DNA of 64,000 nucleotides from Thiothrix nivea DSM 5205 (GCF_000260135.1 NZ_JH651384.1:1553693-1617692), one strand, 5' to 3'. Counted from the first letter of the stretch, positions 23,780 to 33,177 are shown. The notes: generated from the letters alone by a model not told the origin. Made by a program: numbers and translations.

Positions 23780-25000
23780 TCAACCATACGTTTTTTGTAC
23801 ATACGTTTCGACCAGCGCCTGGAATTCCTGCGCAATCGAATCGCCTTTGAGCGTAACCGTTTTCTGCCCATCTTCGTAGACTGGCGCTACCGGGGTTTCG
23901 CCGCTGCCGGGCAGGCTGATACCGATGTTAGCGTGTTTGCTTTCGCCTGGCCCATTAACCACACAGCCCATCACCGCGACTGACATACTTTCCACACCTG
24001 GATACTGGTCTTTCCACACCGGCATTTGTTCGCGTAACCAGCCCTGGATTTGTTCCGCAAGGCGCTGGAAGTAGTCGCTGGACGTGCGCCCGCAGCCAGG
24101 GCAAGCCACCACTTGCGGGGTGAAGGAACGCAGACCCAGCGCTTGCAGGATTTCCTGCCCGACAATGACTTCTTTCTCGCGCTTGGCGTGCGGCTCGGGC
24201 GTGAGGGAAATGCGGATGGTGTCGCCGATGCCTTCCTGCAACAGGATCGACAACGCTGCGGTGGAATAGACGATGCCTTTGCTGCCCATGCCTGCTTCGG
24301 TCAGGCCGAGATGCAGCGGGTAATCACAGCGTTTTGACATGTCGCGGTAGGCACGAACCAGCCCCTGCACGTCACTGAGCTTGCAGGAAAGGATGATGTG
24401 GTCGTGCGGCAGGCCGTATTCTTCGGCCTTGGCGGCGCTGCTGAGGGCGGACTCCAGCAGGGCCTCATGCATCACTTCTTCCAGCTCCAGCGGCTTGGCC
24501 AGCTTGCTGTTGTCATCCAGCATTTTCGCCAGTAACTCCTGATCCAGCGAACCCCAGTTGACGCCGATGCGCACCGGCTTGTCATAACGGACGGCGAATT
24601 CGATCATTCGCGCAAATTGTTCGTCACGCTTTTTGCCACGGCCTACGTTGCCAGGATTGATACGGTATTTGGCGAGAGCTTGCGCGCATTCCGGCACGGC
24701 GGTCAGCAGCTTGTGGCCGTTGAAATGGAAGTCACCAATCAGCGGCACGTCGCAGCCCATCTTATCGAGGCGTGCGCGGATGTCGGGGACGGCCTGCGCG
24801 GCTTCCAGGCTGTTGACGGTGATACGCACCAGTTCGGAACCGGCGCGGGCAAGCTCGAAGCATTGCGCGGCAGTGCGGATGGCATCCGCTGTGTCGGTGT
24901 TGGTCATGGACTGGACGACGACAGGGGCATCGCCGCCGACGGTGATATTGCCTACTTGGACGGAGACGGTGCGGTGACGCAGGATTGGAGTATTGCTCAT
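23780..25000 (-). CDS. ispG: 4-hydroxy-3-methylbut-2-enyl diphosphate synthase (flavodoxin-type)
   Basis: IspG is the [4Fe-4S] enzyme of the MEP isoprenoid pathway that converts MEcPP to HMBPP. The 406 residues include the TIM-barrel part ([36 protein letters not shown]), and the cluster Cys lie in [14 protein letters not shown] and [10 protein letters not shown] chose ATG 25000 ([18 protein letters not shown]). The frame stays open up to 25120, but those extra 40 residues are largely encoded by a palindromic repeat ([13 protein letters not shown]) and are not conserved-looking. No strong Shine-Dalgarno sequence precedes 25000, so an ATG at 25039 or 25051 cannot be excluded. Confidence 0.93.
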   Translation of the reverse strand: MSNTPILRHRTVSVQVGNITVGGDAPVVVQSMTNTDTADAIRTAAQCFELARAGSELVRITVNSLEAAQAVPDIRARLDKMGCDVPLIGDFHFNGHKLLTAVPECAQALAKYRINPGNVGRGKKRDEQFARMIEFAVRYDKPVRIGVNWGSLDQELLAKMLDDNSKLAKPLELEEVMHEALLESALSSAAKAEEYGLPHDHIILSCKLSDVQGLVRAYRDMSKRCDYPLHLGLTEAGMGSKGIVYSTAALSILLQEGIGDTIRISLTPEPHAKREKEVIVGQEILQALGLRSFTPQVVACPGCGRTSSDYFQRLAEQIQGWLREQMPVWKDQYPGVESMSVAVMGCVVNGPGESKHANIGISLPGSGETPVAPVYEDGQKTVTLKGDSIAQEFQALVETYVQKTYG

Positions 25001-25062
25001 TGGAGTTATGCAGTCTTTTTCAACGGTAGTTCGATGCATTGTATTATGCATGAATTTGGGGG

Positions 25063-25103
25063 AAAGAAACCCCTCCCAGCCTCCCCTTATCAGGGGAGGA
25101 GCC
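25063..25103. repeat. Palindromic repeat element upstream of ispG
   Basis: The element reads AAGAAACCCCTCCCAGCCTC, then CCCTTATCAGGGGAGGAGCC, and is nearly identical to the copy at 16751-16795 in argS. It lies in the ispG leader and extends the open frame there. Confidence 0.85.
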
Positions 25104-25162
25104 GGACGTGCCGCCATCATTGGCCGGAATGAAGAGGGCGCATGAAATACGCCCTCTTCCGC

Positions 25163-25441
25163 TCACATACCGCGCAATTCTGCTTGCAGGCGTATTTCCG
25201 GCTCATCCTCGGCGACCATCTGTTTGAACAGCGGGATGCGGAAATAGTAGCGCTGCTTGTCCCGCCCCAGCACGAAGCCCAGTTCCAGGCGCTTGAGGCT
25301 GCGTTGCAGGTCGTCAGCTTCGGGGGTGAAACCGTGGGTCTCCAGCGCGGCCAGCATGTTGCCGAAGGTGAAGCTGTCCAGCCCGATGCCGGTGTAGACA
25401 GCCCTGTGCCAGCAGATTGCGCGCCAACACTTCCACCCATT
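25163..25441 (-). pseudogene. C-terminal remnant of a predicted ATPase (uncertain family)
   Basis: The minus-strand frame ends with GLDSFTFGNMLAALETHGF, ADDLQRSLKRLELGFVLGRD and YYFRIPLFKQMVAEDEPEIR, then a stop. This resembles the C-terminal winged-helix part of AAA-type predicted ATPases. Just upstream a second frame reads WVEVLARNLLAQG, so there is a frameshift at about 25400. All homology ends where ISAzo13 copy A begins (25442). No matching N-terminal part lies on the other side of the element, so the gene was already broken or was deleted beside it. Confidence 0.45.
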
Positions 25442-25444
25442 TAA

Positions 25445-26760
25445 GGTGATTTACCTCAAAGACATTACCCAAAAACAGGGCGAATCAGAATGTCCCATTT
25501 TGGTAAAGCAGCATTTCTTTCCAGCCTCGCCTCAACAGCCTCCATAGCTTTTTTGCTGAGGGTCACACCCTTCTCATAAACCTTGTGGCTGAATTCGACC
25601 ATGGGGTTGATGCCTTTCCAGGTCATGGTTTTTGCCCATTCCAGCAGGGTTTCGGCATCCTTGAGCTGGGTGCCGTTCCAGTGTTGTTCCAGAATCCCCC
25701 AGCAGCGTTCAATCGGGTTGTACTTGCTGTGGTAAGGCGGGTAGTACAGCAGGTGGACTGTCTTACCGGTATGGTTGGCGAATTCCACCATGCGCTTGAG
25801 GAATTGCGTCCTGATCCCGCTGCTTTCCGGGCCATTGTCCGCTTTGATCTGGATGCACTGGCAGGCGTCCTTGTCAGCAGAAGGCATCTGTTCCCATACC
25901 CGGCACAGGGAATCCACGATGAAGTCACTGGTTTTGCTGGAACTGCCGAAGGTCAGGTAAACCTGCCCACTGTCCTCATCCAGTACGCCAAAAGGGATGT
26001 ATTTCTCTTTGCAGCCCATCTCATGGTCTGCGGCTTTATTGTCACCCCGAGTTTTCCCGCCCCGTGAGTAGTCACCGATGTTGACGGTCGCCTTGCAGTC
26101 CATGCTCAGGCGTTTGACCGCCCCATCGGCAAACTGCCCATCGTTGGCCTGGATATTGGCGAAGATGGCGTCGGTTTCTGGAATTTTTTTTGCGGCTTGG
26201 CTTTCTCCACCTTGCGCAGGCGGTAGCCATTCCGGTTGAGTATCCGCGCCATGGTGCTGGGGGCGGGCACTTGTCCACCGCTGAACCCCATGGCCTGTAA
26301 CTGCCGGATGGCTTCCGCCGCCGTCAGGCGGGTGTAGGCGATGCTGCTGCGGAATGTCGGGTCTTGCTGGCTATGTGCTTCCGCCAGCGCCAGCAAGGCG
26401 GCTGCCGCTTCCGGCTGGGTTTCCTCCCAGCGCTTCTGGCCACAATACGCCGCCTGCGCACCCACGCAAACCATGCCGCTGCGCTGTTCCTCCAAACCCA
26501 ACTGCACCCCCTCCCGACCCCAGCCAAAACACCTTTCAGTCTGGCGGGCGTTGCCTGCACAATATTTCCGGCTCATGTCCGCCTGGAACGCACGGCGGGT
26601 GCTGCCAGACATTTTCGAGGCCGCCAGTTTCAGGTCGGCTATCTGGGATTCACTCAGGATCGGGTTAGCTGTTTGGGGTTCGGGGGGCATGGGGATAGGG
26701 ACTCCGCTTGTCGATAAGACAAGTGTAGCCATTGCGGGGGAATCTTTCAGGGAAATCCCC
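25445..26760 (-). mobile_element. ISAzo13-family insertion sequence, copy A
   Basis: The element is 1316 bp. The left end GGTGATTTACCTCAAAGA and the reverse complement of the right end GGGGATTTCCCTGAAAGA form imperfect inverted repeats. Direct TAA repeats at 25442-25444 and 26761-26763 are the target duplication. It is almost identical to copy B at 35496-36810, differing by one extra A near the left end and a few substitutions, so both moved recently. Confidence 0.9.
25465..26732 (-). CDS. ISAzo13-family transposase, two frames joined by -1 frameshift (copy A)
   Basis: The first frame starts at ATG 26732 (MATLVLSTSGVPIPMPPEPQ) and would stop at 26106. The second frame continues to 25465. A run of eight T (26184-26191, AAAAAAAA on the coding strand, in CAA AAA AAA T) lets a -1 slip join QKK to IPETDAIFANIQANDGQF, giving a full transposase of about 420 residues. 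The catalytic part has SMDCKATVNIGDYSRGGK (first Asp), IQIKADNGPESSG (second Asp) and PPYHSKYNPIERCWG (Glu), the DDE_Tnp_ISAZ013 pattern. Both copies keep the same slippery run, which favours programmed frameshifting over decay. Confidence 0.82.
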
Positions 26761-26913
26761 TAAAATGGCTGCTACGGTAACTGATAAAGATGTCGGGGGT
26801 TTGCGGGGTATTTTGCATCAGCGTCTGGTCGTTTGTTGCTCTCACTGAAGTATACCGCATAAACCCGCTGAATTTGGACAAAATGGAAACCCAACCAGAC
26901 AACAAGGTATTGC

Positions 26914-27294
26914 ATGAAAACACTATTTTCCTTGATCGAATCCCCCGCCCACCCCAACCTCAGCACCCTATACCAACAGCTTGGAATTGCAGAAGAACGC
27001 TTCACTGCCGCCCGCAAGCTGCACAAAGCCTTGCAGAAACAACAGCCCGATTTTCTGGTGGGAGAATTCATCTACGGCTACGGCAACAACTACGCCGGGG
27101 CGAACGTGTGCAACCTGGACGTGACCTTGCGTACCTTGCAACGCTTTTCACCCGATACCAAAGTGATCGTGTTCAGCAGCAAGGAAGAAATGCCCTACAT
27201 CGGCAAACTGGCAGAACTGTTCCCGCTCCATACCGTGCTGCAATACCCGGTGTCAGAACAAGCGCTGCGGCAACGCCTGGAAAGCACGACCTGA
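26914..27294 (+). CDS. Hypothetical protein
   Basis: This 126-residue soluble protein starts at ATG 26914 with AACAAGG upstream. It is not assigned to a family. It has an N-terminal helical part (LSTLYQQLGIAEERFTAARK), an aromatic Gly-rich strand (FIYGYGNNYAGANVCNLDVT) and an alternating beta-alpha end (TKVIVFSSKEEMPYIGKLAE, LQYPVSEQALRQRL) somewhat like the output half of a receiver or Rossmann domain, but without phospho-acceptor Asp residues. It stands alone, 150 bases after ISAzo13 copy A and convergent with the DUF455 gene. Confidence 0.6.
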   Translation: MKTLFSLIESPAHPNLSTLYQQLGIAEERFTAARKLHKALQKQQPDFLVGEFIYGYGNNYAGANVCNLDVTLRTLQRFSPDTKVIVFSSKEEMPYIGKLAELFPLHTVLQYPVSEQALRQRLESTT

Positions 27295-27316
27295 TCCTGT
27301 AAACAAGGCGGCGGAT

Positions 27317-28147
27317 TCAGCGCGTAATCTCATCCACCCAGGTTTGTTCCATCGCCAGCAACTGCTCCAACTCCTCCACCGTGAAACCGGCCTGCAAGCG
27401 TGCCTCGGTGTAAAACGGCCCACGCAACGGGGCTTGCATCACCTCACGCAGCAACTGGCGGAAGGTGGCCTCCGGTTCCAGCCCACGCTGTTCGCAGCAA
27501 TGGCGAAACCAGCGCGAACCGATGCGCACATGGCCGATTTCATCGCGCAGGATGATTTCCAGGATGCTGACGGTGGCTTCATCCCCAACCTCGCGCAAGC
27601 GTTGCATCATGCCGGGGGTAACGTCCAGCCCGCGCGCCTCCAGCACCCGTGGCACCAGCGCCATCCGCACCAGCACGTCATAGTCTGTCTTGCACGCCTG
27701 CTCCCACAGGCCATTATGGGCGGGCAGGTCACCATAGCGGCAACCAAAATCCGCCATGCGCTCATGCAGCAGGCTGAAATGGTAAGCCTCTTCAGCCGCC
27801 ACTTGCAGCCAGTCGCCGTAGAAGGCGTCGGGCATGTCGCGGAAACGGTAAACCGCATCCAGCCCCAAATTGATGGCGTTGAATTCGATATGGGCGACGG
27901 CGTGCAACAAAGCGCGGCGGCCTTCCATCGAACTAAGTTTGCGCTGCCGTACTTCGCGAGGGTGCACCAGTTCAGGTTTGGCGGGGCGTCCCGGTTCCGG
28001 CACGGCTTGCACCGGGCAATCTGGCGTTTCCACCCGTTCTAGCCTGCCCGCCTGCCAGTCGGCGTAGAGTTGGGCGGCGCAGGCAAGTTTCTGCTCCAGA
28101 TCGGTTTGCATCAGGCAGGCGTGGGCTGCTGCGTACAGGTTTTGCAT
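27317..28147 (-). CDS. DUF455 ferritin-like protein
   Basis: This 276-residue predicted diiron protein carries Glu/His ligands in AVAHIEFNAINLGLDAVYRF, VAAEEAYHFSLLHERMADFG and LRDEIGHVRIGSRWFRHCCE, three of the helices of a ferritin-like four-helix bundle. It is cytoplasmic with no signal peptide. DUF455 proteins are related to the tRNA hydroxylase MiaE, but their own reaction is not established. Its ATG overlaps the stop of the glycerate kinase gene by one base (TAATG), so the two are co-translated. Confidence is high for the family, low for the function. Confidence 0.85.
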   Translation of the reverse strand: MQNLYAAAHACLMQTDLEQKLACAAQLYADWQAGRLERVETPDCPVQAVPEPGRPAKPELVHPREVRQRKLSSMEGRRALLHAVAHIEFNAINLGLDAVYRFRDMPDAFYGDWLQVAAEEAYHFSLLHERMADFGCRYGDLPAHNGLWEQACKTDYDVLVRMALVPRVLEARGLDVTPGMMQRLREVGDEATVSILEIILRDEIGHVRIGSRWFRHCCEQRGLEPEATFRQLLREVMQAPLRGPFYTEARLQAGFTVEELEQLLAMEQTWVDEITR

Positions 28148-29286
28148 TACAGTTTCAGGCCAATGACCACATCCATGACGTTGGTGCCAGTCGGGCCGGT
28201 GTGGATCAGGTCACAACTGGCGTCAAGGAATGTACCGGCATCCGCCGCCTGTAAACAAGCTTCTGGGTCAAGGTTTTGGCTGCTTCCGCGCTTTGCCGTG
28301 CCATTATCCACCAGCGCGCCGGTATCCTCGGTGACACCATCGGTGCCATCGGTGCCCGCCGCCAGCAGCCAGAGGTTTTCATCCGGCTGGATGTGCAAAG
28401 CAGCAGTCAGGGCAAGGTGCTGGTTGCGCCCCCCGCGCCCGGGGTTGGCGGGCAACTGCACGGTGGTTTCCCCGCCCCACAGGTAAATGCCCGGCGCACT
28501 GTTGCGCAGGTGGTCTATGCACAGCAGCGCGGCCACTTCGGCATTGCCTTCCTGAAATTCGGGCATGATGGTGACGGGCAATTCTGCTGCTTGCCTACTC
28601 GCTGCCATCGCTTCCAGCATTTGCTGGTTGCTGGCAACGATTTCCCAGTCAAAATCTTCTACCGGCGCGGGAAACAGCAAGCCGGAACCGATCACCGCCG
28701 GGTCGTCGCCGGGTACATCGGAAACCAGTAGGCAGGCGACACGGCGCTGGCCAATAAAGTTCCACAGCTTGCCGCCCTTGATCAGCGACAGACTACGGCG
28801 CATGGCGTTGATTTCGCTGATGGAGGAACCGTCCGCCAATAATGCCTGGGTGGTTTCCTGCAATTTTTCCAGCGTCCAGCCCTCTTCCAGTACCTCCACC
28901 AGGCTGGATGCGCCGCCCGACACCAGTAGCAGGAGCGGCTCGTTTTCCGGCAGATTTTGCAGCCACTGCAACAGCGCCTGCCCGGCTTGCAGCGAGGATT
29001 CGTCGGGAACAGGGTGGGATGATTCAATCACCGTAACGCTTTCCGGCAACGCGGCTGGCGTGGTCACATGACCCTGCTTGGTAATCAGCAAGCCACTGCG
29101 CAGGCCGTCACACAGGTAGCGGTATGCGCCGCTGAACATGGCCTCAGCGGCCTTGCCAATGGCGGCAACATGGCGGGGGCTGCGCTCCCCCCTGGCGTGC
29201 AGTGCCCGGTAAACCGCCTGCTCACCGTTAACGGCGGCGAGACCGGCGGCATACATTTCCAGCAAGCGGGTACGGGGATCATTCAT
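28147..29286 (-). CDS. gckA: Glycerate 2-kinase (GckA/TtuD, MOFRL family)
   Basis: This 379-residue enzyme phosphorylates D-glycerate to 2-phosphoglycerate. It has the DUF4147 N-terminal domain (HVAAIGKAAEAMFSGAYRYL, SHPVPDESS, LLLLVSGGASSLVE, NAMRRSLSLIKGGKL, LLVSDVPGDDPAVIGSG) and the C-terminal MOFRL domain (YLWGGETTVQLPANPGRGGR, LLAAGTDGTDGVTEDTGALV, IHTGPTGTNVMDVVIG). The length is somewhat shorter than the usual 420. It probably serves the glyoxylate or glycerate route. The start at ATG 29286 is followed downstream by the DUF455 gene in a coupled pair. Confidence 0.92.
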   Translation of the reverse strand: MNDPRTRLLEMYAAGLAAVNGEQAVYRALHARGERSPRHVAAIGKAAEAMFSGAYRYLCDGLRSGLLITKQGHVTTPAALPESVTVIESSHPVPDESSLQAGQALLQWLQNLPENEPLLLLVSGGASSLVEVLEEGWTLEKLQETTQALLADGSSISEINAMRRSLSLIKGGKLWNFIGQRRVACLLVSDVPGDDPAVIGSGLLFPAPVEDFDWEIVASNQQMLEAMAASRQAAELPVTIMPEFQEGNAEVAALLCIDHLRNSAPGIYLWGGETTVQLPANPGRGGRNQHLALTAALHIQPDENLWLLAAGTDGTDGVTEDTGALVDNGTAKRGSSQNLDPEACLQAADAGTFLDASCDLIHTGPTGTNVMDVVIGLKL

Positions 29287-29367
29287 GCGGGTCGTCCTGT
29301 TCGTGGTTTATGCAGGCAACATACAGCAGCAGTCCCGCCAAGTCGATTTTCCGCCATCCCGGCTACC

Positions 29368-32166
29368 TCAATGCACGCGCACTGTGAATGCACCCGTGCT
29401 CCCCGCCGCATAGGTGGTCGCTTCGAGCGTATACGTGCCTGCTGACAGGGTACGGGTAATCTGCGAATTCAGTGTGCCATTACTGTCATCGTTGAAGGCC
29501 AGCACCTCACCCTGGCTACCGCTGCCTTCCAGCAGGTACAGGAAGGTATCCTGCTCCAGCGAGTTCAGGTCAAGGGTGACGGTAGCAGGAGCGGCCAAGC
29601 TGAAACGGTAGTAACCCGCGTAATAGGTGCTGCCACGATGGGCGGAAACGCAAGCGGCATTCCAACACCCTACGGTGTTTTGCCCAAGCGTCAGGCTGGC
29701 TGGTACGCAGCTATCCGTTTCACTGACCGTTGATAGCCCAAGGGTAAACGTGCCAGTGCGGGCGGCAGCATAGGTCGTGGCCTCCAGCGTATAGGTTCCG
29801 GCGGGCAAGGTACGCACAATCCGTGAGTTGAGCGTGCCGTTGCTGTCGTCATTGAAAGCCAGCAGCGCGCCCTGACTGTCATTACCTTCCAGCAGATACA
29901 GGAAAGTATCCTGCTGGCTGGCAAGATCAATCGTGACCTTCGCCGCCGCTGTCAGGGTGAAGCTGTAGTAACCGGCGTAATGGTTGCTGCTGCGATGCAC
30001 GGAAGCGCACCCCGCTGCCCACTGGCCACTGGCCTGTTGCCCCAGTCCGAGCGGGTTGATGGTGCAAGGCTGAGTCACCGGATTACTGGCGGTGGTCGTC
30101 AGGCTAAGGGTAAAGGAACCAGTCCGCTGGGTGTAATAGGTGGTGGCTTCCAGCGTGTAGGTTCCGGCAGGCAGCGCACGCACAATCCGCGAATTGGTTG
30201 AGCCATTGCTGTCATCGTTGTAAGTCAGCACACTGCCATCAGCACCACTGCCTTGCAGCAGGTAGAGGAAGGTGTCCTGCGTTGAAGCCAGATCCACCGT
30301 CACGGTTGCTGGCTGGTTGAGGGTGAAGGTGTAATAGCGCGCGTAACGGTCACTGCCGCGATGGCTGGAAGCACAGGCCGTATCCCACTGGCCGGGTGCG
30401 CTACCCCCGGGCGTCAGGCTGACCGGATCGCAACTGCTGCCACCAGTTGCGGCAACCGTCACGTTGGTGTAGCTGCTGCTGCCCAGCCCCACGTTGTTGG
30501 TGACAGTCAGGCGGAAAGTCAGGGTTCCTGCCCCAGCAGGCGCGACAAATACCGGGTTGGCGCTGTTGCGGTTGCTCAGGCTAACCGGCATCCCGGCGGT
30601 TTGTTCCCAGTCATAGCGGGTAATCGCACCCGCTGGCGTGTTGTCCGCGCCGCTACCGTGCAAGGTGACACTTGCACCCACCTGCACTGCCTGGTTGGCT
30701 CCGGCATTGGCGGTCGGTGGGGTTTTGACTGCCATCACGGCACGGTAAGCATCCAGCGCCCCCGTGCCGCAGGTGCTGGTGGTGCAATCGCTGGCGGTTC
30801 CACGCACGAATGGGCGTGCGCTGGCCTTGAGTTTCTGTTTCAACAGCAGCGGCAATTCGGCTGACGGGATGCTGCCATCGGTCAGGCGGCTATTGGCGGC
30901 CAGCATCAGCGCCAGCACACCGGATACATGCGGCGCGGCCACGCTGGTTCCCTTGTAATAAGCATAGGCATTGTCGTTGGCCGGGCCGGTCTTGCCACCA
31001 TCCAGCGTCGACAGGATGGAGACACCTGGTGCAGCAATATCCACCCGGCTGCCGGTGTTGGCGAAGCTCGGCCTGCTGCCATCCCGTTCCAGCGCCGTCA
31101 CCGTAATGACATTGGTGCAATTGGCCGGGCGGTGGTTGCTGACATCCGTACCACCATTGCCCGCTGTCGTTACCAGCACGGCACCGCGCGCCATGGCGGC
31201 GTCAATGGCGTCCTGATAGGTAGGGCCACACGCACCACTGCCACCCAGGCTGAGGTTGATGATATGGGCGGGGTTGGGGTTGCTGACGCCATTGATGGTT
31301 TCCCCGGCAGACCAGCGGATGGCTTCCGCAATATCCGACAAGTAGCCGCCACACTTGCCCATGGCGCGGGCAATCAGCAGGCGCGCATTCCAGTCGACCC
31401 CGGCTACCCCCTGGGCATTGTTGCTGACCGCCCCGATCGTGCCCGCCACATGTGTGCCATGCCAGGAACTGTTGCGCACGCCGCAGGTGCTGTAAGACGG
31501 TGTGGCAATATCCTCAAGACCCACCCAGTCGCCAGGGTCGATGGGGTTGCTGTCGCGCCCATCACCATCATTGCCAACCGTCGCGCGGGAAATGAAATCG
31601 TAACCGGCCAGCGCGGCGCTTCCGCCCACCAACCGTGGGGCCAAGTCGCGGTGGTTGATTACACCGCTATCCACCACGGCCACCACCACGTTGGCGGAAC
31701 CACTGGTTTCACCCCAGGCGGCGGGCAGGTTATCCGCACCCGCATATACGTTAGGGGAAGCGTGCTGCCACTGGTTAGTGAACGCGCTGTCATTGGGCGT
31801 AATCACGGTGTCGGGGTACATCAGCACATCCGGTTCGGCGTATTCCACTGCCGGGTCTGAGCTTAGCACCGTGGCGTAATCACTTGCTTCCTGTAAGGTC
31901 ATGGGGGCTGGCAACTGGATGACATGGGTATCCGCTGTCATCGCCCGCCCGTAACTGGCGTGGATGCCAAGCCCGACCGCATCCACCGCCGCCTCAACCA
32001 CAGCGCGAGGGGATGATAGCCGCCGGGTCTGCGGGAGTGGTTTCAGCTTGACGATAATCTGGTCGGTCGCCGCTATGGGCTGCATGGTTACCGGGGTGGA
32101 CTCCGTGGCGAAAGCACTGGAAAACAGGCACGCGCACAGCACGCCTGCCAGGATTTTTTTCAGCAT
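29368..32166 (-). CDS. Secreted subtilisin-like protease with Ig-like and three PPC domains
   Basis: This 932-residue exported protease starts at ATG 32166 (AAGGA eight bases upstream). The ATG nine bases earlier overlaps that site and is less likely. The order is: signal peptide (MLKKILAGVLCACLFSSAFA), a short propeptide, the S8 domain (Asp in VVAVVDSGVINHRD, His in SSWHGTHVAGTIG, Asn in TTAGNGG, Ser in YKGTSVAAPHVSG), an Ig/REJ-like domain (TANAGANQAVQVGASVTL), then three PPC repeats of about 110 residues (DLASTQDTFLYLLQGSG, DLASQQDTFLYLLEGND, DLNSLEQDTFLYLLEGS). Paired Cys in each repeat suggest disulfides. PPC domains often assist secretion or are removed on maturation. Confidence 0.93.
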   Translation of the reverse strand: MLKKILAGVLCACLFSSAFATESTPVTMQPIAATDQIIVKLKPLPQTRRLSSPRAVVEAAVDAVGLGIHASYGRAMTADTHVIQLPAPMTLQEASDYATVLSSDPAVEYAEPDVLMYPDTVITPNDSAFTNQWQHASPNVYAGADNLPAAWGETSGSANVVVAVVDSGVINHRDLAPRLVGGSAALAGYDFISRATVGNDGDGRDSNPIDPGDWVGLEDIATPSYSTCGVRNSSWHGTHVAGTIGAVSNNAQGVAGVDWNARLLIARAMGKCGGYLSDIAEAIRWSAGETINGVSNPNPAHIINLSLGGSGACGPTYQDAIDAAMARGAVLVTTAGNGGTDVSNHRPANCTNVITVTALERDGSRPSFANTGSRVDIAAPGVSILSTLDGGKTGPANDNAYAYYKGTSVAAPHVSGVLALMLAANSRLTDGSIPSAELPLLLKQKLKASARPFVRGTASDCTTSTCGTGALDAYRAVMAVKTPPTANAGANQAVQVGASVTLHGSGADNTPAGAITRYDWEQTAGMPVSLSNRNSANPVFVAPAGAGTLTFRLTVTNNVGLGSSSYTNVTVAATGGSSCDPVSLTPGGSAPGQWDTACASSHRGSDRYARYYTFTLNQPATVTVDLASTQDTFLYLLQGSGADGSVLTYNDDSNGSTNSRIVRALPAGTYTLEATTYYTQRTGSFTLSLTTTASNPVTQPCTINPLGLGQQASGQWAAGCASVHRSSNHYAGYYSFTLTAAAKVTIDLASQQDTFLYLLEGNDSQGALLAFNDDSNGTLNSRIVRTLPAGTYTLEATTYAAARTGTFTLGLSTVSETDSCVPASLTLGQNTVGCWNAACVSAHRGSTYYAGYYRFSLAAPATVTLDLNSLEQDTFLYLLEGSGSQGEVLAFNDDSNGTLNSQITRTLSAGTYTLEATTYAAGSTGAFTVRVH

Positions 32167-32471
32167 GGTTATCATCCTTGTTGGTCAGGAACAGGAACAG
32201 CCAAACCATTAACAATCAATGGGATGGGTGGCGTTCGCAAGATTGCTGGCTACAGGATAGGAAAACCCGGAGAATAAATATTTCCGACCATGGATAGATG
32301 ATATTTATTATTGGATCAAGGAAGCCGACGTATACAAATCGGTGACAAGCGGTAAATAAACTGCACGGCGTGTGCGCGGATATGATCAAGCATAAAATGT
32401 AGTTGATTTTGACAAAGATCAACCACACTCATAGCGTGCTTATGGTCAAAACCTGTAACAGGAGACGTACC
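32167..32471. other. Divergent intergenic region between protease and HMA-like gene
   Basis: This 305-base gap holds the leaders of both divergent genes, the FNR-type site at 32409-32422, a possible -10 (TATGGT, 32441-32446) and the Shine-Dalgarno GGAGA at about 32460. Nothing else was recognised in it. Confidence 0.5.
32409..32422 (+). promoter_or_regulatory. FNR/ANR-type binding site upstream of the HMA-like gene
   Basis: TTGAC-AAAG-ATCAA matches the FNR-family consensus at 9 of 10 positions and is centred about 38 bases before the start point predicted from TATGGT. The half-sites are identical to those of the site at 3310-3323. Confidence 0.5.
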
Positions 32472-32705
32472 ATGAACCATTACGATGTAACCGTCGTCAT
32501 GCATATTGATGAAGAACTGTCTGACTCAGAAATCCACAAACTCGAACACGACCTGTCCTTTTCCCCCGGCATCCGTTCTGCGTGCGTCAATGAACGTACC
32601 CGTCATCTGATGCTGGTGGATTACGACCCCGAACGGGCGTATGCTGGCGATATTCTCAATAGCGTCAAGCACCAAGGCTACCATGCTGAATTAATAGGAC
32701 TTTAG
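32472..32705 (+). CDS. Small HMA-fold (heavy-metal-associated-like) protein
   Basis: This 77-residue protein starts at ATG 32472, with GGAGA eight bases upstream; frames opening further up lack this site. The pattern MNHYDVTVVMHIDEELSDSE, LEHDLSFSPGIRSACVNERT, LMLVDYDPERAYAGDILNSV and QGYHAELIGL follows the beta-alpha-beta-beta-alpha-beta order of HMA metal-binding domains, with the final VKxxGYxAxxIG typical of them. The CxxC metal site is absent, so metal binding is doubtful. It may be a regulatory or carrier relative. The FNR-type site upstream suggests expression under low oxygen. Confidence 0.7.
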   Translation: MNHYDVTVVMHIDEELSDSEIHKLEHDLSFSPGIRSACVNERTRHLMLVDYDPERAYAGDILNSVKHQGYHAELIGL

Positions 32706-32716
32706 TTGATAACGCC

Positions 32717-32748
32717 GGGTTGCCCCATCTTCTCCCGAGGGGCAACCC
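32717..32748 (+). terminator. Strong hairpin, probable terminator
   Basis: GGGTTGCCCC and GGGGCAACCC form a perfect 10-bp stem around a 12-base loop, 11 bases after the HMA-like gene. The trailing sequence TATAGGAAAAAAATTT is A-rich rather than T-rich, so termination on the plus strand is less certain. Confidence 0.5.
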
Positions 32749-32859
32749 TATAGGAAAAAAATTTCAGTTCCCCCACCCAACTGTTAAGGTTGGAGCCTCG
32801 CAGAAAAGCGGAATTTCAATAATAAAAACTATCCATAACCACCATTAGGAGAGTCCAGT

Positions 32860-33177
32860 ATGGCTATCGGAAACGCAGTGCAAAAAGGCACGCTGATTTA
32901 CGTATATGACCAGGATGGCAGGCAAGTAACATCCATTTCCGCCCCCGGGCGCTTTCCGGAAGACGGCCTCAAAGGCTATACACCAAACAGCATCCATGTG
33001 CAGAAAGGCGAACTCATTTACGCCTATGACGAAACTGGCCACCAGGTCGGCAGACCCATTCCCGTACAACGTGGCAATGTCGAAAGTATCCAGGCGGCCA
33101 AGCGCCCCCCTGCCAGGCAACCCGAATACATGCCCGCGCGTCAAGTGCATGACGCCCGCCGCGCCATTCCGGCCTGA
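32860..33177 (+). CDS. Hypothetical protein with an internal duplication
   Basis: This 105-residue cytoplasmic protein starts at ATG 32860 with AGGAGAG upstream. It has two similar strands units: VQKGTLIYVYDQDGRQV and, 37 residues on, VQKGELIYAYDETGHQV. The strand-turn-strand units end in GR, and a basic Pro/Arg/Gln-rich tail follows (AAKRPPARQPEYMPARQVHD). No known family was recognised. The repeats could form a small beta-barrel or SH3-like pair. It lies at the end of the HMA-like gene's transcription unit and converges on the sensor kinase gene. Confidence 0.65.
   Translation: MAIGNAVQKGTLIYVYDQDGRQVTSISAPGRFPEDGLKGYTPNSIHVQKGELIYAYDETGHQVGRPIPVQRGNVESIQAAKRPPARQPEYMPARQVHDARRAIPA

Noticed and set aside
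25117-25440. 107-codon minus-strand frame beside ISAzo13 copy A
   Set aside because: It is the wrong frame of the ATPase remnant; the frame ending at 25163 gives the protein-like sequence.
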